Of a DNA stretch of 64,000 bases, positions 22,381 to 35,400 are shown one piece after another. The stretch comes from Marsupella aquatica (Eukaryota > Marchantiophyta). The stretch is taken from contig OZ316892.1 of the NCBI GenBank assembly GCA_973895155.1, forward strand, positions 5,394,001-5,458,000, given 5' to 3'. Each line of letters starts with the position of its first letter. Within the stretch, counting starts at the first letter, position 1. The translations under genes and the position numbers were made by a program. The notes beneath the pieces are model-generated. The model was not told the DNA's origin and searched no databases. It worked only from the letters and a program-made list of their open reading frames with translations.

Positions 22381-23833
22381 GGTGAACATAAGAGAGACTT
22401 GCTATCATGCATTTATTTCTTGACTACATCTTCGTTAATGTTATTCATCGCATATTTCACTTAGTGTTAGAGTGCAAATTTATTCTCTAATGTTATTCAT
22501 TACATATTTTAGTGCTAGTGTGCAAATTTGATAATACCCGCACAAGATGCCAAAGTGAGGCAAAGAATGCAGATCAGACAAGGAGGTTGTTGATACATAT
22601 TATATGTTGTTGCACCCATGGAATTATCCTGGCCATTATAGCATGTTCATCCTGGAACATGTCTTTGTTTTTGTCTTGTAATGATATGTGATTCATTTGA
22701 TTTATTTTATGATAAAAGAAATAGGTACATGTATAATATATGCCAATAAATTAATATCTATGAATTAAGAGTGAGTGACATAATACACATGCAAAGAAAA
22801 ACACATTATGACCAGAAAGTACAAATATACTAAAGAGTTGTGTACATATAGTACATATTTTCACTTGCGTCTAGGTTATGATAATCAATTTAATTAAAAT
22901 TTCATAAATTTTGTAAAAGACACCAAGAGGGAACTTGGTACACCAAATGTACACATTGTTCAAATTCATTTCTCTCACTCTCATGAGAAAAAATATAATT
23001 CACTAAGGAGTGATTGAAAATGAATGATTAAATATTTATGAGGGGAGCCAAATATATTCAAAATACTCTAAATTCACTAAAATTAAAAGTGATACAAAAG
23101 TTAATTCAAAGTCAAATTAATACAAATGATTCACCTAGTTAAGGCACATTAAAAAAAATTACTGAAGACAAAATCTGAATTAAAGGTGGATTCACCATAA
23201 TTATAGCAGCTTCATAATTTGATCCTGGCCATATTGCTAATCAATATTGCTAATAGTTGTCAATATGCATAAGTTTAATATCAGGCAAGGCAGGTTTTTA
23301 CCTGACCCAATTTTACTAATAAATAGTGAATAGAAGCTAGAGTTGGCGTCTAGGTTTCTAGAATGAAAACTCTAAATCTTGACTCTAGGGTCCCACCAAA
23401 TTTTGCAAATGGAAAGAACTATGAGCCATCTTTCTTATTAACTTTCAAAGAATGTGCATTCAGGGTACTAGTAAGGAAAACCCAAGTATTGATAGTAGTC
23501 ATATAAAACTCAGGATTGAACCACGCTCAAAACTCGTTCCTCAAAACAGACCACATTTAATGTTCGGGCCGGAGCACATATAATAGTGTTTGATTAATAT
23601 CCAGAAAGCCAGGGATTCACCCTGACCATTCAGATGCACAATATCGTGCACCGTCCAGCTGGCAATCATCGCATACCGCAACAAAACATATCGACATATC
23701 GTAGGAGACAAGAGATGGGGACTAAAAATCTGGAAAGAATTATGAACCTCGAGTCCCGTTTTCTCCCGTGTAATGCACTCCCTCGGGAAGCCCAATTGCC
23801 CAGCTTGGATTTGTGGGCGTAGCATGTACGAGG
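22381..23833. other. Intergenic upstream of the thioredoxin-like gene
   Basis: AT-rich with no supported gene. CACATTTTAGTG and TGTTATTCAT words repeat near 22435-22520. The promoter of the downstream plus-strand gene must lie within the last few hundred bases, but no clear TATA box stands out. Confidence 0.5.
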
Positions 23834-25787
23834 ATGGAGATTGCGCTGGCAGGAGCGCCAGCTGCTGTGGCAGGAACTGTGCCTCTGTCTTCCAGTCCTA
23901 GAAGATTTGTGAGTCCCTCAGCTCTGAGATGTAGGACTGAGCATAATCAAAGCAAATCGCGAAGCCCAGCTTCTGTTGCCCATTTTCCTTCTCACGGCCG
24001 TGTGGGCGGATCGGATGGGCGCCGCCGACGAGTGCAGGTGCAGCTCCAGATTGACCGCAAGCGCTATTTTGAAGAATCCCTGAGGCGTCAGGAGGTGGGA
24101 TTTTGCCCCTTGTCATGCATGTTTGGAGTTTTAGGTCGTCCATTGGTGTTGAGTTGGGAAGTTGTGTAATTTCAGTGGAGATGTGCAGTAGGAATTGTGC
24201 TTAAATGGCTGACTCTGTTCAGTTTGCTTTAGTGGTCAACATATTCTTTGTTTTTATGTCAGCTGGTGCACGGTTGTTGCATGCAGGCTAGGAAACATAA
24301 TTCTACTGATTTCGATGGTCAGTGCTTTCTGATGGCTACTAGTAGTGCAGGAAGAGGAGGCACGAGAGGCGGAGGCGGAGATTACATGTCCTGTTGACTG
24401 TGTTCGAGAAGTCCGCACCTATGCTGAATTTGAGAGGGTTTTACATGAAGCGGAGCTGACGAACACTCTGGTATGTGTCTTTCTTCATCGAAGGTGCTGA
24501 CATTCTTTTGTCTCAGAAGCACTTCTTCACAAGATGAATTTTATGTTCCTTGAGTTTGGCTTGGAAGTTTGCCCACGAGATCTTGGTTTGTCGTCCTTTT
24601 TTACATTTGGCATGGAGATTTTGACCTTCTACTCGTTACACGGCAAGGAAATTAGGTTCCGACTTGGTTTCTCTCCAAAATTCTGTGCATACCAGCTTGG
24701 CAGCATTAGAACTAAAACAAAACAGTAATGGATAGTACGTTGATGCCTAATTGGTCAGTACCTACTGTCCAAGAAGTTTGACAGACAAATGCTGTATCAT
24801 TGCAGGTGGTCGTGGACTTCTACAATAGTTCCTGTGGGTCATGCAAGTATATTCTTCCTCAGTTTATCAAACTCTGCAAGCGGGTGGGCCTGTTTTTTTG
24901 TTTCTCCCTACGCTTTCGTCTCGATTAGCCCACCCTTGTTCACAATATGCTTACCGTGCCATTGGTTGAAAAATTGTACTAGATCTTTAGCTTTCTGAAC
25001 TATGACATACGTGCTATCCATCATATATAGTTGAGGCGATTTTGGCATCGTTAATAAATTGGATATACGTGTCTTTAGGGCCGTGGAGAAGAATGTCCTG
25101 TCGAGGGAGAGAAAGGCATTCTGTTCATCAAGCACAACGTGCGTGACGACTATGATGATCTGACGGTGAGTGCCAAGATAGCATTCACTCTCTGCAATCC
25201 TCTTTTGGTTGGTGCACGTGCAACCTCGCGAACTTCTTTCCCTGACTTCCGAAGCAGTCGACTCAAAGCATGTGTAGTCGGGATTTGATTTTAGAAAAAC
25301 CTGAGTTTTTGTAAGCTAGGAGTCATGTTACTTTACATTTGTAATCAATGTTTTACTGGTTTCAGGACCTTGCTCGATTTTACTCAATTCGGACAGTACC
25401 CATGTTTTCCTTCTTTGTGGTAAGGTTACAAATCTACCATGCCTTCAAGAGCATTCCTTTCTGAATAGCAATTCCACATTGAATCAGTGAGTAAAATCGT
25501 TCATTCATTCCCTTTGTTACCATTAATTGTTTGGATGGCAAGTTGCTAATAACAAGGATTGGAGCAGAGTTGTCAGTTTGGTTTTGTTGAATTGATCTTT
25601 GTTTATGAACGTTCAGCTGTTGATGATTGCGTGTTGGTTTTGTTGCATTGATTTTTGTTTATCAACGTTCAACTTCTGATGATTGCGTGTTGAACAGGAT
25701 GGTTCTCGTGTTGAACAATTTCCCACTCGTGATAAGAAAAAGCTGGAGCAGTCTGTGAAGAACTTGGTTATCCGATATTTTTCATGA
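23834..25787 (+). CDS. Plastid thioredoxin-like protein with CGSC active site (thioredoxin-like 4 type)
   Basis: Six exons join in frame: 23834-24094, 24351-24470, 24806-24883, 25079-25165, 25366-25419 and 25698-25787 (690 bp, 229 aa). All junctions are GT-AG, and every exon is a whole number of codons. Residues 1 to about 65 are rich in Ala, Ser and Arg, as in a chloroplast transit peptide. An acidic stretch follows, then the thioredoxin fold: VVVDFYNSSCGSCK with the redox pair Cys137/Cys140, FIKHNV, and the cis-proline loop IRTVP (Pro194). The active site is CGSC rather than the classical CGPC, as in atypical plastid thioredoxins. The motif context resembles Arabidopsis At1g07700 (thioredoxin-like 4) from memory. 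The likely role is disulfide exchange in the plastid. The start is the only ATG in frame before the transit-like region. Confidence 0.88.
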
Positions 25788-28572
25788 GCATAGTGGACTT
25801 CTCTCCCAGCTCTTTCGCTGCTTGGTCCTAAGTAGATTCTGTCCATAATAGCAAGTGAGAATTATGGGGCTGGCCCCAGGTAGATTACCTTTAAATGTTG
25901 TTCTCCGATGAAAGCGAAAGATGTTACAGAGGTCGTCAATTGGACCTCGACCTATTTGTATGACATTTCCAGCAGACAGTGGGTTTAAAAGACATGTGCC
26001 ACACTTTAGTCTATACACCACCCCTGGCCACCGAATTTTTCCTTTCCATCATCGTATTTAAGTTTCAACCCATTTTTCTTGCATCCCTTGAAGTGGAGGC
26101 TATCTTCCCCCCAGGTGCGTTAGCGCGACTCCTGTGTCAATTCGTGGGCTGCTTTTGGTAGTTCCAGACAACCCTTGGTTCGACGGTGATGATAGATACT
26201 GCGCTATGGCAGGAGGTCTGTGTCTTGGTATTATTCGCCTCTCATCGACGAGCTCAATTACCATCCCATGAGAAGGGGTTGTACTGCTGTCGGCCTGGCA
26301 TTTTCTTGGCGGCAGATAACTTTATCATGAGGGTCGCAAGAATGTCTCCGTGATCTCTCAGACACCAGTGATGTCGTACGTCCAGACTGATCGGAGAACT
26401 GTTGAAGGGCTCGGAACTTGGAAGCCTTGGGCGTCTTGCATCCTCACTGGAGAAAAGCACTGGAACAGGATAAGATCTTCTTGCTTTCATACTGTCCTGG
26501 CGGACAAAGTCTACCCAGGATTATATATTAACCATGTAGATCTCCTCTGCATTGCAATAGGGCATATCGATCACAATTATGGTGTGATAGTAGTGTTTGG
26601 GTGGACAAGAAATCACCCGGCCGCTATCGTAGCCGTCTTCATGCGTGGAATGAAGCGTGGAATGGGAAATGGTCTAGCGGTTTGGGGGCGCAGGTGGATA
26701 GGACCCCGGTGCTTCTGCTGTGTTCTTTGATGTTATTCGCCTTAATTAATATTGCTTTTTCACGTGTGGATAGACGATATTCCATTTTCACGCTTCGCGT
26801 CCTTGGTCGGAGTGGAGGCAACATAGGGAATCAGTCAATGCGTGCGGATGTCAGATCGGGTTGCACTCTGGAAGGTAGCCTTCGACAGTAACATGTGGTC
26901 CCTCCATCCTTGCTGACACCCATTTGCTCCCTCCATATTTCTTCATCCTAGGACATCACACATGTAGAGGTTGCTGACCCCCAGTTCCAGACGAGAGCCG
27001 ATTCGAATTCGTCATAAATACAACAAGCATTCGATTACGATTCTACCATCCTGCGTTTCAAGCAGTAGACTGAAGTGTGATTTCCCCTTACTTCTGTCCT
27101 GTCTTCACAAATCCCCAGCCATGACACATCGCTTCACATGATGTGCCTGAGAGTCGCGAGAAGTTTTCGTTCCGAAAAAAAATGGAAGAGAGCTTCAGCA
27201 AAAACTTGGCTGCTGGCCAACTCAATGTCAACGATAAGATCTGCCCACCTTTCTCTCCAACTACGGAGTCGATCAGAGACTACTGTGCCTTCGATGAAGT
27301 CTGCCCACCTTTCTCTCCAACTACGGTCGTCGATCGGAGATCGCTATGCTTCTATCAGTTGAAGGAGACATATTGATCAAACTAGGATAAGTTATTCTAG
27401 TATTCAATCTACTGAACCAATCTCCTCCACTCGCTTCTCTTGAGCTCAAAACAACAGCGATGTGCGTACGGTGTCATTGCGTGGCTCAAGACTTAGCACT
27501 GTCGTTCCTTCTTTGGCATTCGCTCGCACTCCGGAGGCCAATACCCTCGGCAAACTCTCCAGCCTTGGGATAATCCTCGAGTGATGCTCGACAACTATCA
27601 TTTCAACGCTCGATGGCTGAGCCCGATGACCACTCGAAGGCCTTCAGCACAGGTACAAGCACCAACTCGACTCCTGTTCACTCTGTTCTGATTTGTCTCT
27701 TCGAGAAATCACATACCAGGGTCGGAAACTTTCAGTTGCCGATGATGATTTCTTGGGTTGTAGTGAGGCAGATGACGCTTCTCTGGCCCTTCGTCGGGAA
27801 TGCTCGGAGAACATAGAGTGTATTTGCTTCAGAAGGTTTATCCACAACGCGGAAGGTAAGACTTCTCTACCTTACAAAAAGAGAACATGATCACTTTGCA
27901 TTGAAAGCCGAACGTTCTCAGTCTACTTAATCAGCTTACCATAGTTTCACACAGGGCACATGCATAAGGTCTGGAACATCATTTGCATCAGGGAACAAAG
28001 GAAGGCATGACTCGCAGTAAAACTTGAGGTTCTCTCTACAGAAATATTATTGCACGATCTACTGCATATGAACATGCTCTGCTTGTTTCCCAAGGGGTAA
28101 GCACATCCACACCCTTTATTTCTGTACTTCTCTACCGAGGGGTTGGACTCAATCCCACTCGATGAGTTCCGTGCTTCATACTACCGTCTACCCCGTCTTT
28201 TACTAACATTTGAGTACTAAGAATCAAAATTACAGAATTTACGAGTGGGCAACTTGGCATAAGACTGCAAGTCGACATGCACAGAGCGAAATGGCATGTT
28301 ATCAGAAAGAGCTAAATGAACTCCTAAAAACTGCAAACCAAGAGCGGCGGTCCTGGTGAGGTTTCGAATGGCTCAAAATGTCAAACACCTTGGCAGGAGC
28401 ACTGGGTGTTTGCCATCAAAAATTGGCGATGTGGAGTCACCATAAGACTAAAAACTAATCAAGATTAACATTGCAGAGCTTAGCTGAAGTAAAATCTTAC
28501 TATGATAAGGTGAGATGGTGTGCCTCAAGTGCCAAACAGCCTTGCTAGATAATCTATGGCAGAGTATTGAAA
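25788..28572. other. Intergenic between thioredoxin-like and F-box genes
   Basis: No supported gene. Near 25610-25695 the phrase GATGATTGCGTGTTG is duplicated inside the last thioredoxin intron. At 27238-27328 a 60-bp unit containing TCTGCCCACCTTTCTCTCCA occurs twice; it is a multiple of three inside a short frame that starts with GTG. The remaining frames are short and overlapping. Confidence 0.5.
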
Positions 28573-30150
28573 TCAGCTTTCAACAAATGGGTTGAGACCT
28601 GGCTGGAAAGCACTCTTGGCCCACTTGAAGCTTTCTGTGAACCGTAATGGCATGCGTATTGGGCGCACCGTCGAGTGGGGCAGGCTACTCCAAACCTGCA
28701 TATGCACGTCATAGACCCTAACCTCGAGCTCTTCACAACTTGTAGACCCGATCCTTGGTGCAAAGAAGTAGAGGGCTTTGTCATCACTAGCAATTTTCAT
28801 GACAGGCCCTGTGAACTGTAGTGGTACCTGCAAACTGGTCATCTGAGAGCAACTCCAGCAAGTATCAGAGCTCTCTACTGCTTTGTCAGTTTCATCACAT
28901 GGATAAGCACTCTCGGACGTGTGATTCAACTCACATATGGTAACTACTTGTCCACTATCCCTCCTGATGTTCACAATCATGGTCTTGGATCCACAAGCAA
29001 ACAGCAAGGCCTCTGACCAAAATCTTGTACTAGGTTCTGGAGAGCAGATTCTTACCCTAGACCAGATTTCGTCCTTTGCGTTGTAAGCTACTAAAACAGG
29101 CTCGCAGAAGATGATTTGCCCCATTATGTATAAAGTGTCCCTGACAAGAGCACTGCACCATTTTGACACCACATTCATCCAATCTATCCTTGTTGTGCAT
29201 GGGTCATACCTTGTCCAACACTTGCTGCTAGAATCATATACTTGAGCTCCCAGGAAGACTTCCAAGTCTGGCCCTTCCTCCAGTATATGATCGGCTGTGA
29301 CCACAATAACCTTATACCTGTACGGACCGACACACTCCAGGTGAACCAGGACGACCTTTGATCTACTTGTTAAGCTGAATGGGTGCAGCAATTTCCATGA
29401 TCGATTGAGAGGGTTTGTCACCCACACATCTAGCTTTTTGTTACTGGACTGATTCGTTGAAAAGAAGGATAGGAGAGCACCTGCAGTGTTCCCTAATTTC
29501 AGGTTGCGAAATTCTACATCTGAGATAGGCAAATAGGTCAAGTTCAGAATCTTCTCCCAATCTTTGGAAACCAGATTGTATCCGATCAATCCGTCCACAT
29601 CAACATGAATCGGACAGTAGGAGTCCCACGTGGATGATAGGGAATTAGCCATGACTTCGCTTTGGAAGGTCGTCTCCGGAGATCCTGATGATAGGATGAT
29701 GGAAGCCCATCTTCTTGAGAGGAGACGAGCCTGAAAAAGGCTATGAAACGGTAACCGAGCAATAATCTTCTCCATCACATTCTCAGGCAGCGACCTCGAG
29801 GTCTCGTCTCCCTCCTCCCGGCTCACTGTATCACTTTCAACAGTGACCTTGTCACTCGTCACTTCATCCTTGCTATTGTGAGAATTTAATCCACCTTCTT
29901 CTGTGTCCAAATGAGAACATGTTCTGTTAAGAATGCCCTGCAGGATACTGGCGATGTCTACGCAATCCAAAACTTCGAAATCATTCTCCTCGGAGATAAA
30001 CTTACCTCTTCCACTAGAATCCAATCCAAGCTCTGCAGCCAAAAGAGAAGTTCTTGTCACGATTATATCATGCACAGCACTGAAGTTGTGGCGGTATTCA
30101 GATGCTCCAGAGTCGTAGTCATCTGAACGTACAGCTGTAGAAAGCGCCAT
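28573..30150 (-). CDS. F-box/kelch-like protein (SCF substrate receptor)
   Basis: A single uninterrupted exon encodes 525 aa from a clear ATG (30148-30150). Residues about 119-155 form an F-box: SLPENVMEKIIARLPFHSLF then ARLLSRRWAS. This is the segment that binds SKP1 in SCF ubiquitin ligases. The N-terminal 118 residues are acidic, Ser-rich and probably disordered. The C-terminal half carries F-box-associated/kelch-style signatures: VWVTNPLNRSWKLLHP (242-257), VYDSSSKCWTRYDP (304-317) and VRVYDVHMQVWSSLP near the end. These suggest a beta-propeller that selects the substrate, which is unknown. Intronless F-box/kelch genes are common in plants. The next gene is several kilobases away, so it is transcribed alone. 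Confidence 0.85.
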   Translation of the reverse strand: MALSTAVRSDDYDSGASEYRHNFSAVHDIIVTRTSLLAAELGLDSSGRGKFISEENDFEVLDCVDIASILQGILNRTCSHLDTEEGGLNSHNSKDEVTSDKVTVESDTVSREEGDETSRSLPENVMEKIIARLPFHSLFQARLLSRRWASIILSSGSPETTFQSEVMANSLSSTWDSYCPIHVDVDGLIGYNLVSKDWEKILNLTYLPISDVEFRNLKLGNTAGALLSFFSTNQSSNKKLDVWVTNPLNRSWKLLHPFSLTSRSKVVLVHLECVGPYRYKVIVVTADHILEEGPDLEVFLGAQVYDSSSKCWTRYDPCTTRIDWMNVVSKWCSALVRDTLYIMGQIIFCEPVLVAYNAKDEIWSRVRICSPEPSTRFWSEALLFACGSKTMIVNIRRDSGQVVTICELNHTSESAYPCDETDKAVESSDTCWSCSQMTSLQVPLQFTGPVMKIASDDKALYFFAPRIGSTSCEELEVRVYDVHMQVWSSLPHSTVRPIRMPLRFTESFKWAKSAFQPGLNPFVES

Positions 30151-31964
30151 TACATCTGCTTCTGTTGGAAAGAACTGAAATTACGTTGAGCTTTTTGCGA
30201 GCTAGGTGACACCTGCCTCGTTACTATCAGGAGTCATAATCTTGGTTGAAGAGCCACAGACACTTCTGGGCCTCAGTCAATGAATTGTGTGCGTGAGTTC
30301 CAGTCGCCATTATCGCAATACAAAGTACCAGAAGTGATGGATACACAAAAACTCCAGCATTGCCATCCCCACCCATATGCGAGTCGTCCTGCATCTCCAA
30401 CTCTACGTCTTGAACATGACACGACCAGAAGTTGAATGCACAACAATTTCAGGAAGCACTTGATTCAAGACCAGATGGGCGTAGAAAGGTTTCACCATTC
30501 CAACGAAGTCATGCAACAGAGCGGGTAGGCTTCTATCCAATCCCACGTCCTCTGAAAAGCAAACTGTCAACGGCTGACAATATAACCTTTCTCACTCATT
30601 CCCCAGCCAACCCTTGAAGAGGATACTTCCATGTAAACAACACTATATTTCTGTACTGATAGACTTCCTTGTTTCCAAACTCTTATGCATTGCACTGGAC
30701 GAAGACAACCTCTGTGAACTTTTTTCCTTCCCTGCGTTGTGATTCAAAACCTGACGCCACTCGAGGCTCACAAATTGCACCAGCTGATCACTTCGTCCAC
30801 CGAGAGATCCAAATATCTAGCTTTCACCAAGAACCCTCCTAGTAGTCTAGCCCCACCTGATGCACTCCTCCGAAATCGTCTGAAGACAGAAAACTCTTAG
30901 TCTCTATCCAGATCTGCATGCACTTACAGACCCTGCTCCAAATGCTACGACCATAAAAAGGTAGCAATGCTTGGCGATTTAGGACCACAAATTGCTGCGG
31001 CTGCTCCACCACCTCTCGCAGTCCACTCCAGTCCACTTCAGGTTTGCAGTCATTCAGCACACCCCCCTTTTATAAGCATCAACACATGACCATGTCAATT
31101 GTCCTGTCAAGGCATTGCACCTCCAGCATCTTTCACAATATGTCAATGTGACATGAGGACAACGATGACGACGACGAGAGAAACGAGAGTCAGGAAGAAC
31201 CGGTGACAGAAGAATAATAGGTGATAGAGCTGCCAAAACTACGTCATTCGAGCAAAAGACCCACTTGCAGCAACAATCTGTCCTTTGCTCAACTGTGCCC
31301 ACCAACAAATCAAGCCGCCTCAAATCAAATCAAATCAAATCTTCCCTGCTCTCTCGCTCATGCCAACTCCTACGTGACGAGAGAGCGATCAAAAAGGATC
31401 ATCAGCTGCTGAATTCGGCACCGCTTCAATCGAATCGAATTTGTGGGTACGTCGTCTCCCTGCACTCCTCGTCGTGCATGAAGCTTGCTCGTATGAAGAG
31501 CCCGCCCACACGAGGGACTGCAATCAAAATGTTTCAGCTGATTTTTCTCGACGATAATCGCCGACTTGACTACAGACTACTACAACAAGAGAGAGAGAGA
31601 GAGCGGGAGAGAGAGAGAGAGAGAGAGCAAAACGCAATGACGACAAAGAGATGATTGTTTTACGCTGTTGTTCTTCGGCTCGGGCAGACGGGCAGGCACC
31701 TCCGGCCAGGGCGGGCAGACGAGGAAAAATGACAAAAGACAGTTATGAAGAAGGTTTTTGTCGGAAACTGATTGGGCAGGGCGGAAAGAGCCAATCCGGA
31801 GGGAATGAGTGGCATGGATTCTTTGCCTCGTGCCCTCTGGCAGGAGGTGGTTGCCCGAGTGACAAGTGGCCATTTCTGGGCAGGGGGTGAGTGGGCACTC
31901 CACGGCCCGGGTAGAGGACGAAATTTTTTTTCCTTTTGTTGGGGGTTGCCTTCTATGTGGCCAG
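30151..31964. other. Upstream region of the F-box gene
   Basis: No second gene is supported. A GA/CT microsatellite lies at about 31585-31627 (pyrimidine-rich on the minus strand, so possibly a 5' UTR or core-promoter tract of the F-box gene). A four-copy TCAAA run lies at about 31319-31341, and ACGACGACG repeats at about 31161-31176. The area is GC-richer than most intergenic sequence here. Confidence 0.45.
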
Positions 31965-32126
31965 GAGAGTTTTCTTTAGTAGGGTGTCTCAAAAGTTAGA
32001 GGACTCCGGCTTGTGGTCGAGAGTTTTCTTTAGTAGGGTGTCTCAAAAGTTAGAGGACTCCGGCTTTTGGTCCAGAGTTTTCTTTAGTAGGGTGTCTCAA
32101 AAGTTAGAGGACTCCGGCTTTTGGTC
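31965..32126. repeat. Three-copy 54-bp minisatellite
   Basis: Perfectly sized units at 31965-32018, 32019-32072 and 32073-32126 differ at only a few bases; each begins NAGAGTTTTCTTTAGTAGGG. Because 54 is a multiple of three, one plus-strand frame reads an 18-residue repeat three times, but nothing else suggests translation. The array sits 250 bp from the assembly gap. Confidence 0.93.
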
Positions 32127-32375
32127 GGGCCGAGAGTTCATGGTGCGGGACGCAGACTTAAAGTGTGCAGTCCACTGAGTTGACGACCCCACTTTTTTGC
32201 CCGGGAGTTTTTGCTAATGGCAGGCCGACTGGCAGGAGCCCTCTCAAAGTTCAGCCCGTCTTGGTTACACATGCCCAAAAGCCACATAGTAGTTTTGGCC
32301 ATGATTTTTTTTTTGCATTCACTAGCCCAGACTGCAAACAAGAACTACACAGATTGAGACACTCTAGTAAAATAC

Positions 32376-32475
32376 NNNNNNNNNNNNNNNNNNNNNNNNN
32401 NNNNNNNNNNNNNNNNNNNNNNNNNNNNNNNNNNNNNNNNNNNNNNNNNNNNNNNNNNNNNNNNNNNNNNNNNNN
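32376..32475. other. Assembly gap (100 N)
   Basis: Exactly 100 undetermined bases, the conventional size for a gap of unknown length. Features on the two sides may not be adjacent in the genome. Confidence 0.99.
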
Positions 32476-35400
32476 GATCCTGAATAGATATTTTATTACC
32501 AAGATGTTCATTCTTTGGCTCTGAGGTGATTGAATTTTTTGATACAAAAAACATGGATACATCAGCAAAAACAAGGGCTTCGCAACAGGCCCACTAGCCG
32601 ACTAGGAGTGGTAATGGTTTTGTCCTACATATGCCCCAAAGTTCATGTGAAATGAAGTCCAGCCTGTCCCCACATTTGAATAGGTAGGATTATTGCATCT
32701 TAGACATAGGGAAATAAACACTTTGAGCTCTTGTAGAGCCCCCACATCTATACTTTAATCTGTGATTGAGTTTTACCATTCAAGCCTTACTTTGTAAAGT
32801 AAAGCCATAGGGTATAATTTCTCTGGTAATTAACAACAAATTTTAAAATTGAGACTAAGCTCTCAGTGGGGGTTTGCATGAAGGAACTCTTCCTCTGCAT
32901 AAGCAAGGGTATCCAGGCTAGTGGGACAAAATGGCAGACAAATAGCTGTAATGGCTTCCCTATGGAAAGGAGTTGCAACCTCATGGAACCATCTCTGCTG
33001 AGGGGGTCTGTTTTTGGCAAACAATAGTTTCCATGAATAATGTGGAGGGTGAGCACTACAAACTAAGTCGTGTCAAAATATTTTATAGGATGCTAGAAAA
33101 CAAGCCATCTTACAAGATTTGGCCAGAGTGGCAAGTTAGACAAGTGACCAGGCATGTGGCTGAGTAGTGCGGGACTGCTGGGTCCTTAGGAGGGGATCCA
33201 TCAACCAGCCTCCGCCCTTGGGACAATGGGAGGACTTTAGGGGTGAGAGCCAGGCTAAGGGTAATTTGGTGCATTTGTTTTTGATTGTCACTAAAGATGT
33301 TCTAATTTATAATACTGTCAATATCAATATTATATTTTCAAATAAATATACCACTGTTTTAGTATATCAGGACCTCTGGTTTTTATTTTTATTTTATTTT
33401 ACAATGTATACCACTGTTTTTGGTACATCCCCACACTGGTTACTGTGTCTCAATTTGTCATCTTTGTACATAGTCATGGCTTATTTTCAAATACAAACAA
33501 AAAAAAATCATGACATCTGTAGTGTCAAAGTAATTAAAAATTGTTTTGCAATTCTTGTGTAGGCAGGTGATGTGGCCAAAGCAGGGCCAAATCTTGGCAA
33601 AATTTAACCAACGAGGTAAACTGGAAGAGTCAGCAAAGTCCAGCCTCTGCCCGTGGGCAAAGGGAAAAAACCTAAGCTGAGTGGCAGAGTGGCAGAGGTA
33701 TTGACGGGGCAAAGGTAAAAAAAAACCAAGCTGACGGGGAGAGTGTATTGATGGGGCAGCAGCCAATCGGAGAGGAATAGTGGCATGTCCTTTTTTGGCT
33801 TGACTGTTGACATGCCCCCACCCCCCCACCACACAAAAAAAAGGGCCCAGAATACTTTCAGGACTAATAAATTAATACAGTCTTTGCAATACCGTGTCTT
33901 CAACTAACAACTAAGGTGTATATAATACACAGTCTCTATTGTTACGTATTGCTTGTGGTCTGGCAGGTTTACTCCCTCTTTTACCTGGTTTTATTTGTCT
34001 TCTAAGTAAAGAACTCCTTTCAAACCAAAACAAAATTGTGAAGAGGGGGCTTGTATTGTCACATGGTAATATACAGAATATACACATGATATACTGTATT
34101 ATACCATATAATATAATATAATATTGGTACACACAAAAATAGACCCCTAAGAGGTGGTTCCATGAGGTTGCAACTCCTTTCCATATGGAAGCCAATTGGT
34201 TGTCATCACAACAGCATTTTTTCACAAGGGTATTGTCCTGTTTTCTCCCTACCCGCGTTGCCACCAGTTGCCTCTGCCTGGCCAGAAGAGCCGCATTTAA
34301 GAACCTATAAAGCGCTGTAAAATAACTGTGGTTAAGCTTGGCTTCAATAATCCTAACCAGATCCTAGAGTTAAATACCAATAATCGTGGGGTCCAGGCAC
34401 ACTTATTTTCTTTTGACCTATCACACACGAATAGGTTTGTGTTGTTTTATTTTATTGGTGGAAAACTTACAAATGGTTGTGGAAGAACAAGGTGTTTCAA
34501 TCCCAAAATCATAAGAATTAAAGGGATATTCCATGTCAGATGTCATGGTGAGGTCCTCATGCTTGTGCTTGTGCTTGTAATCTTGTCATTTTGGTGTTAG
34601 GTCCTTTGAATCTCTCCCTTGAGTGTTGGGATCTTGCATGCATGATTTTGATCTTCAATGTTTCCGTCTCCTCTTTCAGTGCACGGATCTCCCATGGCGA
34701 CCTCACCAGGCCGCCATCGCCAGAGCAGCTCTCATCCATCTCATTTTGGGGATCAGCAATGCCTGAGTTAATCCAATAGGTACAAAAATCTTAGAAAGAA
34801 TCTCATAGCAAAGTCTTGTTCCCTCCTTTTCCAAGTTTTTGAATAGACCACGGATGGAGTTGGGCCAGGGATCCCTTATTAGAGTGGTTGATGACTTATT
34901 TATCTAGCTATGGGACCAGTTTGAGAGGGACTTGTTCCCTCATTATCCAAGATTGTCGCCATGGAGGTATACCAAATTTTCAATGTTTTGGTATGTGCTG
35001 CTATAGTGATAGGACACACTTTGGTTATTTTGTCTTATTGTAATTGCTTGTTACATATTTTTATGTAAACGTGGTCATTATATGCTTTAAATTATTTTCC
35101 TGAATTTAGTAATTTCTTGCAACCCTTTGATGTTTTCAATTCTTTAGTTTTTCTTAAACTTTTATTAATATTTTTATTATGATACCTTATCTTATTCCTC
35201 TATTCTTAATTTGTAGGTTATTGATACATGTTAATGTTAAAGGCATTCCTCCTCCTTTCCATGAGATTCAATGATAAGGTCCAACTCTCCAAGCTCAATC
35301 AGGCAACATGCATGGTACACAATTTAACAATGCATTGTAATTTATATTTCTATTGTTTAAAATCATTCCAATGCTTATGATTTATAGATCAATTAGCCTG

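Noticed and set aside
31936-32178. Repeat-containing 80-codon frame over the 54-bp minisatellite
   Set aside because: Explained by a 54-bp unit being a multiple of three. No evidence of translation.
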